This document shows positions 28,241-40,977 of a DNA stretch of 64,000 bases, piece after piece. The notes beneath the pieces were generated by a model that saw nothing but the letters and a program-made list of their open reading frames with translations, was not told the DNA's origin and made no database searches. The stretch covers positions 62,001 through 126,000 of the forward strand of contig NZ_SCFY01000002.1 of the NCBI RefSeq assembly GCF_007049795.1, written 5' to 3'. The position numbers and the translations under genes are program-made. Position 1 is the first letter of the stretch; every line of letters starts with the position of its first letter. The DNA comes from Ectopseudomonas mendocina. GTDB lineage: Bacteria; Pseudomonadota; Gammaproteobacteria; Pseudomonadales; Pseudomonadaceae.

Positions 28241-28302
28241 TTTCATCGCCGTCTCGCCGGGACCTTCTCGACCAGGCAGTAGCGAGCAAGGAGGACGACT
28301 CG

Positions 28303-28575
28303 ATGGACGACTACCAACCGCTGGCTTGCCATGCCTATGACTACCTGGAGATCGCCTGCATGCACTGCTGTCAGCTGGATATCGAACTGGTAGACGGCTC
28401 ACGGCTGCAGGGGCAGGCATTGACCACGGAAACCACGGCGAGCAAGGAAGAGTTTCTGCTGGTACGTACAGCCGACGGCGAGCAACGCCTGCGCATGGAT
28501 CGCCTACTGGCGATCACCCCGCAGGATGCAGGCGCCAGCTTTGGTCGAGTACTGTTGAGCGGCAATCGCTGCTAA
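28303..28575 (+). CDS. rof: Rho-binding antiterminator (Rof/YaeO family)
   Basis: A 90-residue protein matching Rof: it starts MDDYQPLACHAYDYLEIAC, as YaeO proteins do (DYQPINCDDYDNLELAC), then LDIELVDGSRLQGQAL and EFLLVRTADGEQRLRMDRLLAI. Rof binds the Rho primary RNA site and inhibits Rho-dependent termination. It carries two extra cysteines (MHCC) not general to the family. A GGAGGA sequence at 28290-28295 supports the start. Confidence 0.85.
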   Translation: MDDYQPLACHAYDYLEIACMHCCQLDIELVDGSRLQGQALTTETTASKEEFLLVRTADGEQRLRMDRLLAITPQDAGASFGRVLLSGNRC

Positions 28576-28629
28576 TCGCAGGGCGTCGCGGTGCGCACCG
28601 CGTACCCTACGGCGTCCTGCGATGCGGCA

Positions 28630-29169
28630 TTACCACATCAGATCATCAGGAATCTGATAGGCCGCGTAAGGATCGTCGGCATCCGGCTCTTCGACATGGG
28701 TATTGAGCAGGACGATGCGCGAGGCATCGCGCTCCTGAATCTTCAGTGCGGCCTCGCGCGGGATGATCTCGTAACCACCGCCATGACGGACGATGGCCAG
28801 CCAGCCGTTGGACAGCTTGTTGCGCACCATGGTGTTGACCGGCAGGCGCTTGACCTTCTTGTCATCGACGAAGTTGTAGTAGTCCTCGCCGTCGAGCTTG
28901 GGCAGGCGTGAACGCTCGATCAGTTGCTTGACCTGCGCCGCGCGGGCTTTCTGCTCGGCTTTTTCCTGCTGCTGACGATTCAGCTCCTGATCACGTGCGG
29001 CCTTTTCGGCTTGCGCCTGCAGTGCGGCCTGGCGTGTGCTGTCATCCAGTTCGGCCTGGCCTTTGTGCACCAGACGCTTTTGCTTTTGCTGTTGCTTGCC
29101 AGCCTGCTTGGCCTGTTTTTCATTGACCAGGCCGGCTTTGAGCAGCTGGTCGCGCAGGGAAAGACCCAT
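28630..29169 (-). CDS. DUF2058 family protein (YaiL-like)
   Basis: A 179-residue soluble protein. It starts MGLSLRDQLLKAGLVNEKQAKQ, then has a long charged coiled coil (Lys/Gln-rich, about 15-90), then a conserved C-terminal part: LPKLDGEDYYNFVDDKKVKRLPVN, LSNGWLAIVRHGGGYEIIP and ALKIQERDASRIVLLN. This is the DUF2058/YaiL layout, described as a nucleoprotein/polynucleotide-associated family; the biochemical role is not established. The mazG gene lies upstream in the same direction across a 195-bp spacer carrying short inverted repeats. Confidence 0.88.
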   Translation of the reverse strand: MGLSLRDQLLKAGLVNEKQAKQAGKQQQKQKRLVHKGQAELDDSTRQAALQAQAEKAARDQELNRQQQEKAEQKARAAQVKQLIERSRLPKLDGEDYYNFVDDKKVKRLPVNTMVRNKLSNGWLAIVRHGGGYEIIPREAALKIQERDASRIVLLNTHVEEPDADDPYAAYQIPDDLMW

Positions 29170-29364
29170 GACTAAAGATCCCGAACATGATTCAGTTGCG
29201 GCAGCGACGCAAATTCGCGCTGCCAGTCCAAGGCGCCCAGCATAAGGGCTAAGCAGCGGCGGCTCCAGCCTTTAGGAGCGACCGGGCGGCGAACCGCTTC
29301 AGTCGCGAAAGGCGGACAGCAGAGGCTTCGCGGATAAATCGGAACGCCGCCGTGCCTATAGGGT

Positions 29365-30195
29365 TCAACAGCCTGGCGACTGCTTCTCCAACTTCTTCGC
29401 CTCGCCCCACAGGGCATCCAGTTCCTCCAGCGAGCAACCGTCCATGCTGCGCCCGGCCTCCCGCACGCTCTGCTCGATAAAGCGAAAGCGCCGCTCGAAC
29501 TTGCCATTGGCTGCCCGTAGCGCAGCCTCAGGATCGACCTTCAGGTGCCGTGCCAGGTTGCTGACGACGAACAGCAGGTCGCCGATCTCCTCGGCCACAG
29601 CGTCGGTATCGTTTTCACTCATGGCTTCGAGCACTTCATCCAGCTCTTCGCGCACCTTGTCCACCACCGGCAAAGCATCGGGCCAGTCGAAGCCGACCTG
29701 GGCCGCACGCTTCTGCAGTTTGGCCGCACGCGACAGCGCCGGCAGCGCCGTCGGTACATCATCGAGCAGGGATAGCTGCTCGGGTGCAGCGGCCTTTTCG
29801 GCGCGCTCCTGCGCCTTGAGCTCTTCCCAACGCTGCTTGACCGCTGCTTCTTCCAGCTTGGCGGCGTCTGGCGCCCCGTACAGATCACCGTCGGGGAATA
29901 CATGCGGATGGCGACGAATCAGCTTGCTGGTGATGCCATCGACCACCCGGGCAAAATCGAAACGCCCCTCCTCCTGCGCCAGCTGGCTGTAATAGACCAC
30001 CTGGAACAGCAGATCGCCCAGCTCACCCGGCAAATGCTCGAAGTCACCACGTTCGATGGCGTCGGCGACCTCGTAAGCCTCCTCCAGGGTGTAGGGCACG
30101 ATGCTCGCGTAGCTTTGCTTGAGATCCCACGGGCAGCCGTGTTGCGGGTCACGCAGACGCGCCATCAGGTGCAGCAGATCGTCGAGTTGGTACAT
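29365..30195 (-). CDS. mazG: Nucleoside triphosphate pyrophosphohydrolase
   Basis: A 276-residue MazG with two MazG domains. The first (about 5-110) has GCPWDLKQSYASIVPYTLEEA and GELGDLLFQVVYYSQLA; the second (about 165-260) has KVREELDEVLEAM, EEIGDLLFVVSNLARHL and ANGKFERRFRFIE, with the EExxE and ExxD metal ligands. It hydrolyses (d)NTPs and is thought to limit ppGpp effects in stress. The start at 30195 is supported by AGGAG six bases upstream. It follows relA on the same strand, a conserved pairing. Confidence 0.95.
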   Translation of the reverse strand: MYQLDDLLHLMARLRDPQHGCPWDLKQSYASIVPYTLEEAYEVADAIERGDFEHLPGELGDLLFQVVYYSQLAQEEGRFDFARVVDGITSKLIRRHPHVFPDGDLYGAPDAAKLEEAAVKQRWEELKAQERAEKAAAPEQLSLLDDVPTALPALSRAAKLQKRAAQVGFDWPDALPVVDKVREELDEVLEAMSENDTDAVAEEIGDLLFVVSNLARHLKVDPEAALRAANGKFERRFRFIEQSVREAGRSMDGCSLEELDALWGEAKKLEKQSPGC

Positions 30196-30236
30196 AAAAA
30201 CTCCTGGGCTGCACGCTACAAGCGGCAAGCCACAAG

Positions 30237-30257
30237 AAAAGGCGCAGCGGCGCCTTT
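30237..30257 (-). terminator. Terminator after relA
   Basis: AAAGGCGC (30238-30245) and GCGCCTTT (30250-30257) form a perfect stem with loop AGCG; read on the minus strand it continues into TTTTCTTG. An outer, imperfect inverted repeat (CTACAAGCGGCAAG and its partner near 30265-30275) could extend it. It lies between relA and mazG. Confidence 0.7.
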
Positions 30258-30288
30258 GACTTGCTGCTTGTCACCTGAAGCGTGCCGC

Positions 30289-32532
30289 TTAATTGGCCCG
30301 CTGGCGACGCGCCTCGATGATGTTGGGCAACTGGCCGATGCGCGCCAGCAGACGCCCGAGCGCATCGAGTCCGGGAATCTCCACGGTGATCGACATGGAG
30401 GCGGTGTTGTCCTCCTTGTTCGAGCGGGTGTTGACCGCCAGCACGTTGAGTTTTTCGTTGAGCAGTACCTGGGTGACGTCACGCAGCAGACCGGAACGGT
30501 CGTAGGCCTTGATGACGATTTCCACCGGGTAGGTCTGCACCGGCACCGGCCCCCAGCTCACCTGGATCATCCGCTCCGGCTCGCGCGCAGTTTGCTGCAA
30601 CGCCGTCGGACAATCCTGACGATGGATGGTGACGCCACGGCCAAGAGTGATGTAACCGACGATCGGGTCGCCCGGCAGCGGCTGGCAACAGCCGGCCATC
30701 TGTGTCAGCAGGTTGCCGACGCCCTGGATCTGAATGTCGCCGCGCTTGCCCGGCTTGAACCCCTGCGCCTTGCGCGGGATCAGTTCCAGCTGCTCGTTGC
30801 CGCGCTCCGGCTCGAGCAGTTGCTGCGCCAGGTTGACCGCATGAGCCAGACGCACGTCGCCGGCCCCCAAGGCGGCGAACAGGTCCTCGGCGGTTTTCAG
30901 GTTGGCCTTCTCGGCCAGCTTGTCGAAGTCCGCACCGACCAGGGCCAGACGCGCCAGCTCGCGCTCAAGCAACTGCTTGCCAGCGGCGACGTTCTGGTCG
31001 CGATCCTGCAGCTTGAACCAGTGGACGATCTTCGCCCGCGCGCGGCTGGTGGTGACATAGCCCAGGTTGGGGTTGAGCCAGTCGCGGCTCGGCGAGCCCT
31101 GCTTGCTGGTGATGATTTCCACCTGCTCGCCGGTTTGCAGGCTGTAGGTCAGCGGCACGATACGCCCGTTGATCTTGGCGCCGCGGCAGTTGTGGCCGAT
31201 CTCGGTGTGCACGCGGTAGGCGAAGTCCAGCGGTGTGGCGCCCTTGGGCAGGTCGATGGCGTGGCCGTCGGGGGTGAACACGTAGACCCGATCTGGCTCG
31301 ATATCCACGCGCAACTGCTCGGCCAGGCCGCCGATATCGCCCAGTTCTTCGTGCCACTCGATGACCTGACGCAGCCAGGAAATCTTCTCTTCGTAGTGGT
31401 TGGAGCCGGACTTGACGTCGGTGCCCTTGTAGCGCCAGTGCGCGCACACACCCAGCTCGGCCTCTTCGTGCATGGCGTGGGTGCGTATCTGCACCTCCAG
31501 CACTTTGCCTTCCGGGCCGAGCACGGCGGTGTGCAGCGAGCGGTAGCCGTTCTCCTTGGGGTTGGCGATGTAGTCGTCGAACTCCTTGGGAATGTGCCGC
31601 CACAGGGTATGCACGATGCCCAGGGTGGTGTAGCAATCACGCACCTCTGGCACCAGCACACGTACCGCACGCACGTCGTAGATCTGGCTGAATTGCAGGC
31701 CCTTGCGCTGCATCTTGCGCCAGATCGAATAGATATGTTTCGCCCGGCCGCTGATATCGGCCTTGATACCGGTGGCTTCCAGCTCCTGACGCAGATTCGC
31801 CATAGCGTCGTTGATGTACTGCTCGCGATCGAGGCGACGCTCGTGCAGTAGCTTGGCGATCTGCTTGTACTGCTCCGGCTCCAGGTAGCGGAAGGACAGA
31901 TCCTCCAGCTCCCACTTGATATGGCCGATACCCAGGCGGTGGGCCAGCGGCGCGTAGATGTCGAACACTTCGCGTGCCACGCGCTGGCGCTTGTCTTCGT
32001 CGGCCTCCTTGACCGCACGGATGGCGCAGGTACGCTCGGCCAGCTTGATCAGCGCCACGCGCACGTCGTCGACCATGGCCACAAGCATCTTGCGCAGGTT
32101 CTCAACCTGCGTCTGCGAGCCGACCACCACCGATTCACGCGGGTTGATACTGGCGCTGATCGCCGCCATGCGCAGCACACCTTCGATCAGCTTGGCCACC
32201 ACCGCACCGAAGCGCTGCTGCACGGCGGCCAGGGTGATCTTGCCCTCGCGTACGCCGCGATAGATGACCGCGGCAACCAGCGAATCCTGATCGAGTTTGA
32301 GATCGGCGAGAATCTCGGCAATATCGAGACCGGCGCGGAATGTCGAGGCGCCCTCGCTCCAGTGATGCTCGGTGGTATTGGCCTGTTGCTCGGCGTCACG
32401 GGCGAACTCGCAGGCCTCTTGCAATGCCTGGCGATCCAGCGCCGGATCGACACGAGTGACATGATCCAACCAGGCCACAAGATTGATGCTGCCGTCGTCG
32501 TTGACCGGCTGATGCGCTCTCACCTGAACCAT
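30289..32532 (-). CDS. relA: RelA-type (p)ppGpp synthetase
   Basis: A 747-residue stringent-response enzyme. The pseudo-hydrolase domain (about 50-190) lacks the HD pair: VAAVIYRGVREGKIT stands where SpoT proteins have HD, so it should not hydrolyse ppGpp. The synthetase domain has YDVRAVRVLVPEVRDCY and YIANPKENGYRSLHTAVLG. TGS follows (VYVFTPDGHAIDLPKGATPLDFA), then the zinc finger with AGCCQPLPGDPIVG and HRQDCP, then a C-terminal ACT domain. It is activated by uncharged tRNA on ribosomes. rlmD lies 134 bp upstream. Confidence 0.97.
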   Translation of the reverse strand: MVQVRAHQPVNDDGSINLVAWLDHVTRVDPALDRQALQEACEFARDAEQQANTTEHHWSEGASTFRAGLDIAEILADLKLDQDSLVAAVIYRGVREGKITLAAVQQRFGAVVAKLIEGVLRMAAISASINPRESVVVGSQTQVENLRKMLVAMVDDVRVALIKLAERTCAIRAVKEADEDKRQRVAREVFDIYAPLAHRLGIGHIKWELEDLSFRYLEPEQYKQIAKLLHERRLDREQYINDAMANLRQELEATGIKADISGRAKHIYSIWRKMQRKGLQFSQIYDVRAVRVLVPEVRDCYTTLGIVHTLWRHIPKEFDDYIANPKENGYRSLHTAVLGPEGKVLEVQIRTHAMHEEAELGVCAHWRYKGTDVKSGSNHYEEKISWLRQVIEWHEELGDIGGLAEQLRVDIEPDRVYVFTPDGHAIDLPKGATPLDFAYRVHTEIGHNCRGAKINGRIVPLTYSLQTGEQVEIITSKQGSPSRDWLNPNLGYVTTSRARAKIVHWFKLQDRDQNVAAGKQLLERELARLALVGADFDKLAEKANLKTAEDLFAALGAGDVRLAHAVNLAQQLLEPERGNEQLELIPRKAQGFKPGKRGDIQIQGVGNLLTQMAGCCQPLPGDPIVGYITLGRGVTIHRQDCPTALQQTAREPERMIQVSWGPVPVQTYPVEIVIKAYDRSGLLRDVTQVLLNEKLNVLAVNTRSNKEDNTASMSITVEIPGLDALGRLLARIGQLPNIIEARRQRAN

Positions 32533-32666
32533 CGTCTTACCTTCCCTACGGTGCGCCTGAGCGGCACCGAGCAGTCGCCGGCCTTCTCTGAGCCGGTCGG
32601 ATTAACTGAAAGGGTGCGCGTCCTGCGCATCCCCGCGGTACCGAACGTACCGCTTTGGCCCAAGAC

Positions 32667-34025
32667 CTAAGTCTCGGGTTTCTCGAATAGAGCCATGGCC
32701 TCGACATGCGCGGTTTGCGCAAACATGTCGAGAATCCCGGCGCGGCGCAGGCGATAGCCCTGCCGCAGCAACTCGGCCGCATCACGTGCCAACGTGGTCG
32801 GGTTGCAGGATACATAGACCAGGCGCCGCGCGCCCAGCTCGCTCATCCCACGTACCGCCTCCAACGCGCCGTCACGCGGCGGATCGAGCAGCACAGCGGC
32901 AAAACCGCCACGCGCCCAGGTCTGGTTGACCAGCGGCTTGGACAGGTCGGCGCGATAAAAGTGCGCATTGTCCAAGCCATTGTGGCGCGCGTTGTCAGCG
33001 GCCCGCTGCACCATCGCGGCGACGCCTTCCACAGCCACCACTTCGGCAGCCTGACGCGCCAGCGGCAGGGCGAAATTGCCCAGACCGCAGAACAGATCCA
33101 GCACCCGCTCGCCAGGCTGCACGCCCAACCAGTCTAGCGCCTGAGCGACCATGGCCGCGTTGACCAGACCATTGACCTGGACGAAATCACCCGGCCGATA
33201 GGCCAGTTGCAAGTGCCAGCGTTGCAACTCAAAGCCGAGCTCAGCGCTCGGCTCATCAGGCAGTGGCAGCCCTTCACCCTGCAGCCACAGCTGCGCATCA
33301 TGCTCGCTGCAGAACGCGCGCAGGCGGCTCAGATCCGCCTCGGCAAGCGCTGCCGTGTGGCGCAGCAGCAATGCTTCGGCAGTACCGCTGAACAGTTCCA
33401 CGTGCCCGACTGCCTGTGGCTTTTCCAGGCTGCGCAGCAAGGCCGGCAAGGCGCTGAAAATGGGCAGCAAGGGCTGTACCAGTACCGGACATTGTTCAAT
33501 GGCCACGATGTCTTGGCTGGCCTCGGCACGGAAACCGACCTGCAGCTGCCGCGCCTTGGCATCCCAGCGCACGGCAACGCGTGCGCGGCGCCGGTAACCG
33601 AGTTCGGGGCCAAACAGCGGCGCAGCCCACTCATCTGGCTGCACGCCACCCAGGCGCGACAATTGCTCGGCCAGCGTGCGCTGTTTCAGGGCCAGTTGCT
33701 CGGCGTGGGGCATGTGCTGCAGGTTGCAGCCGCCGCAACGGTCAGCGTGCACGCAGGGCGCCGCGCGGCGCTCGCTGCTGGCGGCGATGATGCGTTCGGC
33801 GCGTGCCTCGACGGTCTGGCTGCGGGCAGCGAGTACCCGCGCCTCGACTTCTTCGCCGGCCAGCGCACCACTGACGAACCAGGTGCGCCCGCCTTCGAAG
33901 GCGATGCCGCGGCCGTCACCGGCCAGGCGCTCGATGGACAGTTTCTGCTTCTTGCCGACCGGCACCTGCGCCGCACGGCTGCCGCCGCTGGGCTGAAAGC
34001 GCAGGTTGGAGCTGCGTCTGGCCAT
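32667..34025 (-). CDS. rlmD: 23S rRNA (uracil(1939)-C(5))-methyltransferase
   Basis: A 452-residue RumA-type enzyme. The N-terminal TRAM domain ([20 protein letters not shown], about 27-85) is followed by iron-sulfur cysteines in [14 protein letters not shown] (about 91-104) with another Cys near the IEQCPVLV segment. The SAM site is [17 protein letters not shown] (about 300-316), and the catalytic Cys is in [14 protein letters not shown]. It methylates U1939 of 23S rRNA. Its start shares one base with the cysM stop (TGATG), so the two are coupled. Confidence 0.96.
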   Translation of the reverse strand: MARRSSNLRFQPSGGSRAAQVPVGKKQKLSIERLAGDGRGIAFEGGRTWFVSGALAGEEVEARVLAARSQTVEARAERIIAASSERRAAPCVHADRCGGCNLQHMPHAEQLALKQRTLAEQLSRLGGVQPDEWAAPLFGPELGYRRRARVAVRWDAKARQLQVGFRAEASQDIVAIEQCPVLVQPLLPIFSALPALLRSLEKPQAVGHVELFSGTAEALLLRHTAALAEADLSRLRAFCSEHDAQLWLQGEGLPLPDEPSAELGFELQRWHLQLAYRPGDFVQVNGLVNAAMVAQALDWLGVQPGERVLDLFCGLGNFALPLARQAAEVVAVEGVAAMVQRAADNARHNGLDNAHFYRADLSKPLVNQTWARGGFAAVLLDPPRDGALEAVRGMSELGARRLVYVSCNPTTLARDAAELLRQGYRLRRAGILDMFAQTAHVEAMALFEKPET

Positions 34026-34930
34026 CAGTGCGCCGGTTCTTCGTAAACGCCGGTGGACAGGTAACGGTCGCCACGGTCGCAGATGATCGCCACCAGCACT
34101 GCGTTCTCCACCTGTTGCGACAGGCGCAGCATGCCGGCCACCGAGCCCCCGGAAGACACGCCGCAGAAGATGCCCTCTTCCCGCGCCAGGCGCCGCATGA
34201 CGTGCTCGGCCTCGGCCTGGCCCATGTCCATCACCTGATCGACCCGTTCGGCCTGATAGATCTTCGGCAGGTATTCCTCGGGCCAGCGGCGAATGCCGGG
34301 AATGGCCGAGCCTTCCTGCGGTTGCAGACCGACGATCTGGATCGCCGGGTTCTGCTCCTTGAGATAGCGCGAGGTGCCCATGATGGTGCCGGTGGTGCCC
34401 ATGGAGCTGATGAAATGGGTGATGGTCCCGCCGGTCTGGCGCCAGATCTCGGGGCCGGTACCGCTGTAGTGCGCCTCGGGATTGTCGCCATTGGCGAACT
34501 GATCCAGCACCTTGCCGCGCCCTTCGGCCTGCAGGCGCTCGGCCAGATCACGGGCGCCTTCCATGCCCTCTTCCTTGCTCACCAGGATCAGCTCGGCGCC
34601 ATAAGCGGTCATCGCCCACTTGCGCTCGGCGGTGGAGTTGTCCGGCATGATCAGGATCATCTTGTAACCCTTGATCGCCGCGGCCATGGCCAAGGCGATG
34701 CCGGTGTTGCCACTGGTGGCTTCGATCAGGGTATCGCCGGGCTGGATGGCGCCGCGCAGCTCAGCGCGGTTGATCATCGACAAGGCCGGACGATCCTTGA
34801 CCGAACCGGCCGGGTTGTTGCCTTCCAGCTTGACCAGCAAGGTGTTGCTGGTGTCACCTCCCAGGCGTTGCAGGCGTACCAGAGGGGTATTACCTATGCA
34901 GTCGGCAATGGTGGGGAATTGCAGGGTCAT
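34025..34930 (-). CDS. cysM: Cysteine synthase B
   Basis: A 301-residue PLP enzyme making cysteine from O-acetylserine and sulfide or thiosulfate. It starts [21 protein letters not shown]; the PLP Lys is in [18 protein letters not shown], the phosphate loop is [16 protein letters not shown], and [12 protein letters not shown] is near the end. CysM proteins are typically about 300 residues and lack the CysK C-terminal extension, as here. I start at the ATG at 34930; the longer frame lacks a ribosome site and family support. Confidence 0.95.
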   Translation of the reverse strand: MTLQFPTIADCIGNTPLVRLQRLGGDTSNTLLVKLEGNNPAGSVKDRPALSMINRAELRGAIQPGDTLIEATSGNTGIALAMAAAIKGYKMILIMPDNSTAERKWAMTAYGAELILVSKEEGMEGARDLAERLQAEGRGKVLDQFANGDNPEAHYSGTGPEIWRQTGGTITHFISSMGTTGTIMGTSRYLKEQNPAIQIVGLQPQEGSAIPGIRRWPEEYLPKIYQAERVDQVMDMGQAEAEHVMRRLAREEGIFCGVSSGGSVAGMLRLSQQVENAVLVAIICDRGDRYLSTGVYEEPAH

Positions 34931-35028
34931 GGGTCGCTCGAATCCAGACTGACGCGAAGGGGCGTCATGATACGCCGAACCCGCCGCGGCATCACCCAGC
35001 GAACGCAACCAGCGGCTGTTCGGCGTGA

Positions 35029-36366
35029 TCAGGCCGCCGGCATGCGCAGCGATACGCGCAAGCCATGCCTGCCGTTTTCGGCCCAGACGCGCCCGCCTTG
35101 TGTCTCGATCATGCTACGGGCGATGGCCAGCCCCAGGCCGAAACCGTCTCCGCCCGGCCTGGCGGTGCTGAGACGGGTAAACGGACGGAAGATGGTCTCC
35201 AGCTCGTTTTCTGCCACACCCGGCCCCTGATCCTCGATCCACAGCAACCAGTGATCACCTTCCTGCCGGCCAGCGAGGCGAACCAACCCGCCGTGCGGCG
35301 AATGCCGGATGGCATTGCGCAGGATGTTTTCCAGCGCCTGCGCCAGGCCATTGAGATTGCCGCGCACTCGGCAACCTACCGGCAGATCACAGGGCATACG
35401 CGCAAGTGGCCAGCCGGTTTCGAAGCCGGCGTTCTCGCGCAGCACATCCCACAGCCGGACGACGTCCACCTCTTCGCTGGGCAGTTGCGGCCGCTCCGTG
35501 TCCAGCCAGACCAGTTCCAGAGCATCGCCGACGAGTTTTTCCATCGCATCCACTTCACGTGCCAGGCGCTGGCGCAGTGCAACGTTGTCACCTTCGTTCT
35601 CCCCGGCCACGCGCAAGCGGCTCAGCGGCGTGCGCAGTTCATGGGAAAGGTCGCGCAACAACTGGCGCTGAAAAGCGACCGTACCCTGCAGGCGCTCCGC
35701 CATATGGTCGAAACTTCGTGCCAGCTCACCCAATTCGTCCTTGCGCCCGGTGACCGGCGGGCCAAGCCTGGCAGACAGATCACCAGCACTCAGCGCGGCA
35801 GCCTGGCGTCGAAGGATCGCCAAGGGGGCGATCAACAGCCGATAAAGCAGCAGTGCCACGACCACGGCCAAGACCGCCGGCAGTACCCGCTGCAGAAGCA
35901 GCTCCCACAGCTCGTTGTACTTGCGCGGATTCAAGTGCTGCGGCAACGCCATGACCAGGCGGGCCTTTCCATCGCTGAAGGGCACGTAGAAGGTCGGCGT
36001 ACCGCCTGGTCGGCCCACGGGAAAATCCAGCTTGCGCACGAAATCCAGGCGCTGCTCTTCTTCATCGCTCAGTGGTCGCGAGGCCAGCGAATGCTTGTGC
36101 TCATCGACCACCGCGGCCCAGACCCGCTCACGCTCGTGCAGGTGCTGTAGATATGCATCGACGCCAGGCGCGCCGCCCTCTCGCCATGACTTTTCGGCCT
36201 GCCGCGCCTCGTCTCTGAGCATCTGCCGGGTCGACTCGGGCAGATAGGAGGTCGCCTCGAGCAACATCCGCCCTACATCCACATGCAGGCTGACCAACAG
36301 CAGGCAGAACAGCGCCAGGGCACCAGCCAGCCGCCACAACAGCGAATGGCGTCCCGGCAGACTCAT
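35029..36366 (-). CDS. pirS: Sensor histidine kinase (PirS-like)
   Basis: A 445-residue inner membrane kinase. One N-terminal helix (LAGALALFCLLLVSLHV), a periplasmic domain (about 30-155), a second helix (LPAVLAVVVALLLYRLL), HAMP, then HisKA with phospho-His in LLRDLSHELRTPLSRLR and HATPase with NILRNAIRHSP, IEDQGPGV and GDGFGLGLAIARS. It overlaps its response regulator gene by 4 nt. From gene order (gacS-pirR-pirS-cysM-rlmD-relA) it is the counterpart of PAO1 PirS, but the pirA receptor gene is not present here, so the enterobactin role is unproven. Confidence 0.82.
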   Translation of the reverse strand: MSLPGRHSLLWRLAGALALFCLLLVSLHVDVGRMLLEATSYLPESTRQMLRDEARQAEKSWREGGAPGVDAYLQHLHERERVWAAVVDEHKHSLASRPLSDEEEQRLDFVRKLDFPVGRPGGTPTFYVPFSDGKARLVMALPQHLNPRKYNELWELLLQRVLPAVLAVVVALLLYRLLIAPLAILRRQAAALSAGDLSARLGPPVTGRKDELGELARSFDHMAERLQGTVAFQRQLLRDLSHELRTPLSRLRVAGENEGDNVALRQRLAREVDAMEKLVGDALELVWLDTERPQLPSEEVDVVRLWDVLRENAGFETGWPLARMPCDLPVGCRVRGNLNGLAQALENILRNAIRHSPHGGLVRLAGRQEGDHWLLWIEDQGPGVAENELETIFRPFTRLSTARPGGDGFGLGLAIARSMIETQGGRVWAENGRHGLRVSLRMPAA

Positions 36367-37073
36367 GGCCCGGCCTGCGTCAGGATGTAGCCCTTGCCCC
36401 AGACGGTATTCACCCGCGTGGCCTCATAGTCGACCGCCTGCAATTTGCGCCGGATGTGGCTGACGTGCATGTCCAGGCTGCGGTCGTGCTGGGAATAGGC
36501 ACGGCGCAACGCCTGCTGATAAAGGAAGGGCTTACTCAGGGCCTCGTCTCGATGCCGCCAGAGCAACTCCAGCACGCGGTACTCACTGGGCGTCAGGCCC
36601 ACCCAGGTACCCGAGAAGGCGACATCGCTGCGCCCTTCATCGAACTGCAAGCCACCGTCGACGCTGCCAAGGTGCTGCTCGCGACGCTCATAGGCGACCC
36701 GACGCAGAATCGCCTCGACCCGCACGCTGAGTTCACCGAGGCTGAAAGGCTTGGGCAGATAATCGTCGGCACCCTGGCTGAACCCGGCGATGCGATTCTG
36801 CTCATCGCCCAGGGCCGACATCAGCAGTACCGGCACGCTGCGGCGCTGGCGCAGACGCTGCAGCACCTCCAGGCCGTTGGTGCCGGGCAGAAGGACGTCC
36901 ATCAGCACCAGATCGAAGTCTTCGCTTTCGGCCAACTGCAAACCTTCGCTGCCATCGTGACTCAAGGTCACATCAAACCCGCAGCTCATCAGGTGCGACT
37001 GCACGTGGCTGGCGAGCAAGGGGTCATCCTCGACGGCAAGGATGCGAGCCGAGGTAGGTGCGCGGGTCATCAT
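36363..37073 (-). CDS. pirR: OmpR-family response regulator (PirR-like)
   Basis: A 236-residue regulator: receiver domain with ILAVEDDPLLASHV, phospho-Asp in LVLMDVLLPGTNGLE and Lys in DYLPKPFSLGEL; then a C-terminal winged helix with LTPSEYRVLELLWRHRDEALSK and MHVSHIRRKLQAVD plus RVNTVWGKGYIL. It begins divergently to gacS with a 121-bp spacer, and its stop overlaps the kinase start by 4 nt (ATGA). By position it matches PAO1 PirR. Targets here are unknown. Confidence 0.85.
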   Translation of the reverse strand: MMTRAPTSARILAVEDDPLLASHVQSHLMSCGFDVTLSHDGSEGLQLAESEDFDLVLMDVLLPGTNGLEVLQRLRQRRSVPVLLMSALGDEQNRIAGFSQGADDYLPKPFSLGELSVRVEAILRRVAYERREQHLGSVDGGLQFDEGRSDVAFSGTWVGLTPSEYRVLELLWRHRDEALSKPFLYQQALRRAYSQHDRSLDMHVSHIRRKLQAVDYEATRVNTVWGKGYILTQAGP

Positions 37074-37194
37074 GTGTGGTCAACCGGGAGACATTGAATG
37101 CGAACAATTCTATCTATTAAACGCTAATCTCTCACCTACAGATTCCGCCGCGCCGAATCGCTACACTGCCCGGATGTTCCGAAGGAGGAAGGTC

Positions 37195-39945
<2,751 letters not shown>

Positions 39946-39954
39946 GGAACCCAT

Positions 39955-40950
39955 ATGCGCATCTGCCTGTTCAGCAGCAAACCCTATGACCGTGACTCGT
40001 TTCTCGCGGCAAACTGCCCGCCCGACTGGCATCTGCAGTTCCACGAAACACGCCTGACCGCCGACAGCGTGGCATTGGCCAAAGGCAGCGAGGTGGTCTG
40101 CGCCTTCATCAATGACGACCTGTCCGCCCCGGTGCTGGAGCAATTGGCCGCTGATGGCACGCGCCTGATCGCCCTGCGCTCGGCCGGCTACAACCATGTC
40201 GACCTGGCAGCGGCGCAGCGTCTCGGCCTGCCGGTAGTGCGGGTGCCGGCCTATTCGCCCCACGCCGTGGCCGAACACGCGGTGGCCCTGATCATGGCCC
40301 TCAATCGACGCACCCACCGGGCCTTCAATCGCACCCGCGAAGGGGACTTTTCCCTGCACGGTCTGACCGGCTTCGACCTGCATGGCAAGTGCGTCGGCGT
40401 GGTCGGCGGCGGCAAGATCGGCCAGGTCTTCGCCCGCATCATGCGAGGCTTCGGCTGCCAGGTGCTGATCCACGACCCGTTCCCGTTGAGCGGGCTGGAG
40501 GCCCTGGGAGCACGCCAGGCGCCGCTGGACGAGGTGATCGCCAGCAGCGACATCCTCAGCCTGCACTGCCCGCTGACCGATGCCAGCTACCACCTGATCG
40601 ACCGTGAACGCCTGACCCAGATGAAACGCGGCGCCATGCTGATCAACACCGGTCGCGGCGCCCTGGTCGATGCTCCCGCGCTGATCGATGCGCTGAAGAG
40701 CGGCCAGCTCGGCTACCTGGGCCTGGACGTCTACGAGGAAGAGTCGGAACTGTTCTTCGAGGATCACTCCGACCTGCCGCTGCAGGACGACACCCTGGCC
40801 CGCCTGCTGAGTTTCCCCAACGTCATCATCACCGCGCACCAGGCCTTTCTCACCCACGAGGCACTCGCGGCCATCGCCCACACCACCCTGGACAACATCA
40901 AGGCCTGGCTAGCCGGCCGGCTAAGCAATGAGGTCAAGGCCGGCGCGTGA
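39955..40950 (+). CDS. ldhA: D-lactate dehydrogenase (fermentative, NAD-type)
   Basis: A 331-residue D-2-hydroxyacid dehydrogenase. The substrate domain begins MRICLFSSKPYDRDSFLAA and holds the catalytic Arg in IALRSAGYNHVDL. The NAD domain has VGVVGGGKIGQVFARI, the Asp region VLIHDPFPLS, LINTGRGALVDAPAL, the Glu in DVYEEESELF and the His in VIITAHQAFLTHEAL. It should interconvert pyruvate and D-lactate in oxygen limitation. It lies 9 bp after gacS, so it may be cotranscribed with it, as in other Pseudomonas. Confidence 0.95.
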   Translation: MRICLFSSKPYDRDSFLAANCPPDWHLQFHETRLTADSVALAKGSEVVCAFINDDLSAPVLEQLAADGTRLIALRSAGYNHVDLAAAQRLGLPVVRVPAYSPHAVAEHAVALIMALNRRTHRAFNRTREGDFSLHGLTGFDLHGKCVGVVGGGKIGQVFARIMRGFGCQVLIHDPFPLSGLEALGARQAPLDEVIASSDILSLHCPLTDASYHLIDRERLTQMKRGAMLINTGRGALVDAPALIDALKSGQLGYLGLDVYEEESELFFEDHSDLPLQDDTLARLLSFPNVIITAHQAFLTHEALAAIAHTTLDNIKAWLAGRLSNEVKAGA

Positions 40951-40977
40951 TAGCATGCCGGCTGATCCGGAGGACCC

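Noticed and set aside
29170-29364. Possible minus-strand extension or small ORF between mazG and the DUF2058 gene
   Set aside because: The open frame overlaps mazG out of frame and has short REP-like sequence; no ribosome site or conserved motif.
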